39,047 nucleotides of DNA from Planctomycetota bacterium (lineage in GTDB: Bacteria > Planctomycetota > MHYJ01 > WSZJ01). This document shows, one piece after another, positions 34,311 to 39,047 of this stretch. The position numbers and the translations under genes were made by a program. The number at the start of each line of letters is the position of its first letter. Position 1 is the first letter of the stretch. The DNA lies in NCBI GenBank assembly GCA_016190145.1, contig JACPRD010000056.1, forward strand, positions 1 to 39,047, given 5' to 3'. The notes below the pieces were generated by a model. The model had not been told where the DNA came from, did no database searches, and worked only from the letters and a program-made list of their open reading frames with translations.

Positions 34311-34781
34311 ATGGGTACGGATCAACGCGGGTATGAGGACCTGGTTGGCTGGAGAAAGGCACTTGATCTCGCTGAGGTGGTGTACCGGCTCGTCGCGCTC
34401 CTGCCGCGCGAGGAGAGATTCGAATTGAGCCCCCAGCTCCGACGAGCCGTCGTGTCCATCGCCTCCAACATCGCGGAGGGCGCCTCCCGCCTCGGGACCG
34501 CAGAATTCCTCTATCACCTCGGAGTTTCGCGTGGGAGTCTTGCCGAAGTCGATACGCTCGTCGAGATCGGCGCACGCGTCGGTTGTCTCCCCAGGCCGGA
34601 TGTGAATCGGGTGCGCGCCATGATCGAGGAGGAGCGTCGCATCCTCTGCGGACTGATCACAAGTCTCCACCGCCGCACTGCCCGTCAGGTCGGCGCCCGT
34701 CGCACTCAATCCCTGCCCCAGCCGTCTCCCGCCCGGACATCCTCCCTTCCACACTCGCCATCCTCTGACAACCCGCACTAG
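34311..34781 (+). CDS. Four-helix-bundle protein (S23 / 23S rRNA intervening-sequence protein family)
   Basis: A 156-residue protein whose first 115 residues match the S23/IVP family: YEDLVGWRKALDLAEVVYRL, then FELSPQLRRAVVSIASNIAEGASR, and EFLYHLGVSRGSLAEVDTLVEIG. The last 40 residues (Ser/Pro/Arg-rich, ending SSDNPH) are low-complexity and partly encoded by degenerate heptamers. The ATG at 34311 has GGGAGG 6 nt upstream. Such genes occur inside 23S rRNA intervening sequences or stand alone; function unknown, and RNA binding is suspected. Here the gene is stand-alone, between inverted heptamer arrays, oriented opposite to both neighbours and AT-richer in its 5' flank. It is also structurally like Avd of retroelements, but no reverse transcriptase is present. 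Confidence 0.85.
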   Translation: MGTDQRGYEDLVGWRKALDLAEVVYRLVALLPREERFELSPQLRRAVVSIASNIAEGASRLGTAEFLYHLGVSRGSLAEVDTLVEIGARVGCLPRPDVNRVRAMIEEERRILCGLITSLHRRTARQVGARRTQSLPQPSPARTSSLPHSPSSDNPH

Positions 34782-34787
34782 CCATCC

Positions 34788-34871
34788 ACTGGTCACTGCC
34801 CACTGCCCACTGGTCACTGCCCACTGGTCACTGGCCACTGGCCACTGGCCACTGGTCACTGGTCACTGCCC
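34788..34871. repeat. 12-unit heptamer array, CACTGGT/CACTGCC family (right bracket of element F)
   Basis: Twelve consecutive 7-mers (CACTGGT, CACTGCC, CACTGGC) and a degenerate thirteenth (34872-34878). Its reverse complement carries the AGTGG core of the 34021-34160 array, so the two bracket the four-helix-bundle gene as inverted repeats. It overlaps the last codons and stop (34863-34865) of the AcrB-type pump gene. Confidence 0.85.
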
Positions 34872-37800
34872 ACTTCCAACGGATGCCTGATCCCCAACCA
34901 CGGGCAACCCGCTCGGGGCCGTCCGTAACAGTGTCCGGACGTCCTCGACGATGCCGTAGAAGGCGGGGACGACGATGAGGGTGAAGAGGGTGGAGACGGA
35001 GATGCCGCCGATGACGGAGAGGGCCATGGGGAGGCGGACTTCGGCGCCAGGGCCCAGGCTGAGCGCCGCAGGTGTGGCGGCGGCAATCGTGGAGAGGGAA
35101 GTCATGAGGATCGGGCGGAGGCGGACGGGGCAGGCGGCCTTGAGCGCTTCGCCCCACTTGAGGCCCTTCTCGCGCTGCTGGTTCGTGTAGTCGACGAGGA
35201 GGATGGAGTTCTTCTTGGCGATTCCCATGAGGAGGACGATGCCGATGGCCGAGTACATGTTGAGGGAGACGTCGGCCCACCAGAGGGCGAGGAGGGCGCC
35301 GCTGAGGGAGAAGGGGAGGGCCCAGAAGACGGTGACGGGGTGGATGAAGGAATTGAACTGGGAGGCGAGGATGACGTAGGCGACGAAGAGGCCCATGAGG
35401 AGGACGAAGACGAGGGAATCGACGGTCTCCTTCGTCGCTTTGGCGGAGCCGGCGAAGAAGAGGCGGTAGCCTTCGGGGTGGATTTCCTGCCATGCGCGTT
35501 CGATCTCGGCGAACGCGTCGGCCTGGGATTTCCCGGGGGCGACGTTGGCGAAGACGGCGACGGCGCGTTCGCGGCCGCGGCGGTTGATGGAGAGGAGGGT
35601 CGGGGCCTCGTTGACCGTGACGACTTCGGAGAGGGGAACGAGATCGCCCTGATCGGAGCGCACGCGGATGCGCCGGATGTCCTCGGTTCCCAGCCGCTGA
35701 TCGCGGAGGACGCGCATGCGGACGTCGTAGCGGCGTCCGCCGGACTTGTACTTGCCGACGCGGGTTCCGCCGACGAGGGAGCCGATGGTCTGGCCGATGG
35801 TCGACATCGAGACGCCCGCGTCGGCGGCCTTCTGCCGGAGCGGAATCACGCGAACCTCGGGCATCCCGACCTGGTAGTCGGAATCCACGTCGACCATCAG
35901 GCCGCCCGCCTTCATCCGCTCCTCCATCTGCGCCCCCAGGACCGCGAGCCTGTCGAACTCGGGGCCGCGGATGGAGATCTCGACGGGGAAGGCCCGCTGC
36001 GCGCTGAATCCCATCTGCGAGATGTCCTGGATCGCCGCGCGCACGCCGGGAATCGCATTCATCCGGGCGCGGCAGTGGGCCATGAGGTCCTGCATGGACC
36101 GCTGGCGCTCCTCCGGCGGCTTCAGCGTGACGAACAGGACGGCGGTGTTGACCTCGCCTCCGCCGAAACCGCCGACGGAGAGCATGTAGCGGCGGAGTTC
36201 CGGCATCTGAAGGAGCACCTGTTCGGCCTCGCGACAGGCGCGGTCCGTGGAGTCGATGGAAGAGCCGACGGCGGTGGTGATGCGGACCATGAAGCGGGAC
36301 TGGTCCTGGGAGGGGACGAGCTCGGTGCGGAGCTGCGTGAAGAACCAGAGGGAGCCTGCGAAGAGGCCGACGGCGACGGGCATGACGATCCAGCGGAAGC
36401 GGATGGCGGGGGCGAGCAGGGCCGAGTACCCGCGCGCGAGACCGCGGAAACTGCTTTCGACGAGCCGCCCGAGGCTCGTGCGCCGTTCGCCCGCTTCCAG
36501 GAACTGCGCGCACCGCGCGGGGGCGATGGTGAGGGCTTCGATGAGCGAGAGGAACACGCTGACCGTGAGCACGACGCCGAACTGGAACAGGAATTTGCCG
36601 ATGATGCCCTTGGCGAACACGATGGGCAGGAACACGGCGGCGATGGCGGCGGTGGCGGCCATGGCGGCGAACGTGATTTCGCGCGCGCCGTCGCGGGCGG
36701 CGGTGACCTTATCCTTGCCCATCTGGCGGTGGCGGTAGATGTTCTCGAGGACCATGATGGCGTCGTCGACGACGATGCCGATGGAGAGGGAGAGCGCGAG
36801 GAGGCTGAAGGTGTTGAGGGTGAAGCCCATGAAGTACATCGCGGCGAAGGTGCCGGCGATGGACGTGGGGATGGCGAGCACGATATTGACGGTGGAGCTG
36901 AAGGATCCGAGGAAGAGCCAGCACACGAGGGCGGTGAGGAAGACGGCGAGCACCATGGTGACTTCGATTTCACGGATGTTCTCCTCGACGTAGGGGGTCG
37001 AGTCGAAAACGACTTCCAGGGCGAGGTCCTTGTCGAGCTGCCTGCGGATTTCGACGATCTTCTCGCGGACGCCGCGTGCGACTTCGACGGCGTTTGCGCC
37101 GCGCTGCTTGCGCACGCCCATGCCCTGCGCCGGCTCGCCATTCGAGCGCGCGATGCGCCGCCGGTCCTCGAGGCCGTCTTCCACGAGGGCGACGTCGCGG
37201 AGCCGTACCTGTGCGAGGCCCTCGGCGTGGATCACGATGTCGCGCAGTTCGTCCAGGTTCAGCGCCTCGCCTTCGCTCCGCACGTTGATCTCGCGCGCGT
37301 CGGTTTCGATGCGGCCTGCGGGGACTTCGACGTGTTCGCGCTGGAGGGCGCGGGTGACGTCGTCGATGGCGAGCTTGTAGGACTCCAGGCGGCCCGCGTT
37401 GACCCAGATGCGGACGTTGCGTTCGAGGAAGCCGCCCATCTGGACCTCTCCGACGCCGGGCACGGTCTGGATCTGGTCGCGGATCTGGTTGCGAATGACG
37501 TCGGAGAGCTGCTGGGGGGAGCGCGGGCCCGAGAGCGCGACCCACATGATGGGCTGGTCCTCGGGATTCTGCTTGGTGACGACGGGGGGATCCATGTCGT
37601 TGGGCAGCCGGCGCTGGGCCTGCGCGATCTTCGTCTGCACGTCCTGAAGCGCCGCGTCGATGTCGCGGTCGAGCTCGAACTCGATCGTGACGCTTGCGGA
37701 GCCCTGGCGACAGGAGCTCGAGACCTCCTTGATCCCCTCCACCGACATCACGGCGTCCTCGACCACGTCGACGACGTCGTTCTCCATGATCTCCGGCGCC

Positions 37801-37961
37801 GCGCCCTCCCAATTGAGGCGCACCGTGACGGTGGGGAAGTCCACGTCCGGCATCTGCGACACGCCCAGCCGCTGGAACGACACCGCGCCGACGACCAGGA
37901 ACGAAATCATCAGCATCCAGGCGAAGACCGGCTTGCGGATCGAGAGGTCGGAAAGCGTCAT
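34863..37961 (-). CDS. AcrB/HAE-type RND efflux pump
   Basis: A 1032-residue inner-membrane drug/solute-proton antiporter of the RND superfamily, lacking the HME-type signature of the pump at 11893. Seen: SIRKPVFAWMLMISFLVVGAVSFQRLGVSQMPDVDFPTV at the N-terminus, IGIVVDDAIMVLENIYRH (helix 4 paired Asp), and GIVLLMGIAKKNSILLVDY (helix 10 Lys). Twelve hydrophobic helices and two periplasmic loops fit the family. The start overlaps the adaptor stop (ATGA). The final residues (VGDQASVGSGQ) are encoded by the heptamer array, so the native C-terminus has been altered. Substrates unknown; no outer-membrane partner lies in the window for this pair. Confidence 0.9.
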   Translation of the reverse strand: MTLSDLSIRKPVFAWMLMISFLVVGAVSFQRLGVSQMPDVDFPTVTVRLNWEGAAPEIMENDVVDVVEDAVMSVEGIKEVSSSCRQGSASVTIEFELDRDIDAALQDVQTKIAQAQRRLPNDMDPPVVTKQNPEDQPIMWVALSGPRSPQQLSDVIRNQIRDQIQTVPGVGEVQMGGFLERNVRIWVNAGRLESYKLAIDDVTRALQREHVEVPAGRIETDAREINVRSEGEALNLDELRDIVIHAEGLAQVRLRDVALVEDGLEDRRRIARSNGEPAQGMGVRKQRGANAVEVARGVREKIVEIRRQLDKDLALEVVFDSTPYVEENIREIEVTMVLAVFLTALVCWLFLGSFSSTVNIVLAIPTSIAGTFAAMYFMGFTLNTFSLLALSLSIGIVVDDAIMVLENIYRHRQMGKDKVTAARDGAREITFAAMAATAAIAAVFLPIVFAKGIIGKFLFQFGVVLTVSVFLSLIEALTIAPARCAQFLEAGERRTSLGRLVESSFRGLARGYSALLAPAIRFRWIVMPVAVGLFAGSLWFFTQLRTELVPSQDQSRFMVRITTAVGSSIDSTDRACREAEQVLLQMPELRRYMLSVGGFGGGEVNTAVLFVTLKPPEERQRSMQDLMAHCRARMNAIPGVRAAIQDISQMGFSAQRAFPVEISIRGPEFDRLAVLGAQMEERMKAGGLMVDVDSDYQVGMPEVRVIPLRQKAADAGVSMSTIGQTIGSLVGGTRVGKYKSGGRRYDVRMRVLRDQRLGTEDIRRIRVRSDQGDLVPLSEVVTVNEAPTLLSINRRGRERAVAVFANVAPGKSQADAFAEIERAWQEIHPEGYRLFFAGSAKATKETVDSLVFVLLMGLFVAYVILASQFNSFIHPVTVFWALPFSLSGALLALWWADVSLNMYSAIGIVLLMGIAKKNSILLVDYTNQQREKGLKWGEALKAACPVRLRPILMTSLSTIAAATPAALSLGPGAEVRLPMALSVIGGISVSTLFTLIVVPAFYGIVEDVRTLLRTAPSGLPVVGDQASVGSGQ

Positions 37962-39043
37962 TTCACGACCTCGACGTCCTGGCCGTCCCGCAGCGCCGCG
38001 GCGCCGCGCACAATGAGCGTGTCTCCCTCCTTCAACCCCTCCACGACCTCGAGCCGCCCGTCCGGCGTCTGAATCCCGGGCACCAGCTTCCGCTCGCGCG
38101 CCTTCCCCCCCTCCAGCACGAACGCAACGAACCCGCGCTCCGTCGGGAGAACCGCTTCCGGCGGCGCCACGAGCGAGCCCTCGGCATTCTCCAGCGAGAG
38201 GTTCACCGTCCCCGACATCCCCGGCCGCAGCCCCGCCGGCGCCCCCGCCAGCCGCGCCTTGCACTCCACCGTCCGGGTCCGCGAGTCCGCCACCTGGCTC
38301 ACCCAGAAAATCTCCGCCTCCGCCTTCTCCCCGGCCGCCACGCGCGCCACGAACCCCGCCTTCAGCCCCTTCACCACCCGCCGCGCGTCGCTCTCCGGCA
38401 CCGCAAATCTCACGTGCAGCTCCGACAGGTCCACGATCGTCGCCACCACCGTCTCCGCCTTCAGATACTCGCCCGTCGATACCCGCCGCGCGTTGATCCG
38501 CCCCGCGATCGGCGGACGGACACGACAGTCGCGAAGAGCCTTCTCCGCGAGCCCGAGCGTCGCCTCCGCGCGGGCCTTGTCAGCCTGCGCACGGTCGACC
38601 GCGGCCTTGAGATCGGCGAGCTCTTCGTCGGAGATGATCTTCTGCTCATGAAGCGGCGCGCGCTGCCGCCAGGTGGCGGCGGCCTTGTCGAAGTCGGCCT
38701 GCGCGCCCTCGAGGTCCGAGCGCGCGCGACGCGCCTCGAGTTCGTAACGCTCCTCGTCGATCGTGACCAGCACCGTCTCCGGCGTGACGTCGTCGCCCTC
38801 GCGGAACCCGACGCGCCCCGCGATCCCGGGCACACCCGCCGCCACCGGCACCTCTTCCCGCGCCTCCACCGACCCCACCGTCTCCAGCGTCCACGCGAGC
38901 GGGACCTTCTCGACCTTCGCCACCGTGACGCGCGCCTTCCGCGCCGCCGCAGGACCGCCGCCGGCCGGCGCGCCCTGCCGGCGCGGACACCCCGCCGCCA
39001 GAACCGCCAGCCCCAGAAGCGCCGCCGCCCGCCACCCCCTCAT
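37958..39043 (-). CDS. RND efflux adaptor lipoprotein (AcrA/MFP family)
   Basis: A 361-residue adaptor with a lipoprotein signal (LAVLAAGC lipobox, Cys19). Standard single-module layout: lipoyl half (GIAGRVGFREGDDV), helical hairpin (about 95-180), second lipoyl half (IAGRINARRVSTGEYL), beta-barrel and membrane-proximal domain (GLKEGDTLIVRG). It overlaps the pump gene by 4 nt. The start ATG lies only 4 nt from the window end, so the promoter is outside. Compared with the double-length adaptor at 9719, this one is of ordinary size. Confidence 0.9.
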   Translation of the reverse strand: MRGWRAAALLGLAVLAAGCPRRQGAPAGGGPAAARKARVTVAKVEKVPLAWTLETVGSVEAREEVPVAAGVPGIAGRVGFREGDDVTPETVLVTIDEERYELEARRARSDLEGAQADFDKAAATWRQRAPLHEQKIISDEELADLKAAVDRAQADKARAEATLGLAEKALRDCRVRPPIAGRINARRVSTGEYLKAETVVATIVDLSELHVRFAVPESDARRVVKGLKAGFVARVAAGEKAEAEIFWVSQVADSRTRTVECKARLAGAPAGLRPGMSGTVNLSLENAEGSLVAPPEAVLPTERGFVAFVLEGGKARERKLVPGIQTPDGRLEVVEGLKEGDTLIVRGAAALRDGQDVEVVK

Positions 39044-39047
39044 GCGC

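Noticed and set aside
34311..34781. Diversity-generating retroelement accessory gene (avd)
   Set aside because: No reverse transcriptase, template repeat or variable target gene is present within the window.
1..39047. tRNA or rRNA genes, transposase genes
   Set aside because: None was recognised on either strand.

Overview
The window is about 39 kb of very GC-rich bacterial chromosome, densely packed with genes on both strands. A paired DUF1501/DUF1800 locus, a Hanks-type kinase with a huge C-terminal region, VIT-vWA proteins, a thioredoxin/haem c/PDZ protein and many cytochrome c motifs together suggest a Planctomycetota-like or related environmental bacterium. This is inferred from gene content; no rRNA or other marker gene is present. 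UGA is an ordinary stop codon for many genes here.

Layout: (1) 1-2721, minus strand: a secreted thioredoxin-like/CxxCH/double-PDZ protein whose reading frame carries two in-frame UGA codons at a CxxC-like position (candidate UxxU selenoprotein), then a histone-deacetylase-family gene. (2) 3076-5491, plus strand: a three-gene overlapping operon (small unknown protein, HMG-CoA-lyase-like enzyme, glycerate kinase) behind a TTGACA/TAGCAT promoter. (3) 5658-15494, plus strand: a heavy-metal efflux operon with mostly overlapping genes: Cys-rich secreted protein, YHS/haem c protein, dihaem cytochrome c, TolC-type outer-membrane lipoprotein, a double-length CusB-type adaptor, a CusA/CzcA-type RND pump and a His-rich lipoprotein. 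An amidase-fold protein follows. (4) 16527-28294, minus strand: a lone GspF-like protein, two tandem VIT-vWA paralogues, a large Ser/Thr kinase and the DUF1501/DUF1800 pair. (5) 28582-31373, plus strand: a UMF1-type MFS transporter and a CCA-adding-type nucleotidyltransferase. (6) 31427-33900, minus strand: a small secreted protein and an S41/Ctp protease. (7) 34311-34781, plus strand: a stand-alone four-helix-bundle (S23/IVP) gene. (8) 34863-39043, minus strand: an AcrB-type RND pump and its adaptor lipoprotein, complete to within 4 nt of the window end.

The intergenic DNA is the most unusual part. Tandem heptamer arrays of five unrelated sequence families occur, and most small arrays hold exactly four units. 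They tend to occur as inverted pairs bracketing 65-122 bp or 142 bp inserts that contain hairpins (2767-2967, 5471-5591, 16320-16466, 19803-19980, remnant at 28412-28478). The largest pair (20 and 12 units, 34021-34160 and 34788-34871) brackets the four-helix-bundle gene, which has its own AT-rich consensus promoter. A second repeat family is a 142-bp palindrome with asymmetric terminal inverted repeats, present in two opposite-facing copies (5-146 and 16108-16249).

The two best leads are the UxxU selenoprotein candidate and the inverted-heptamer elements with a possible link to the four-helix-bundle protein. Both are hypotheses from sequence reading alone.
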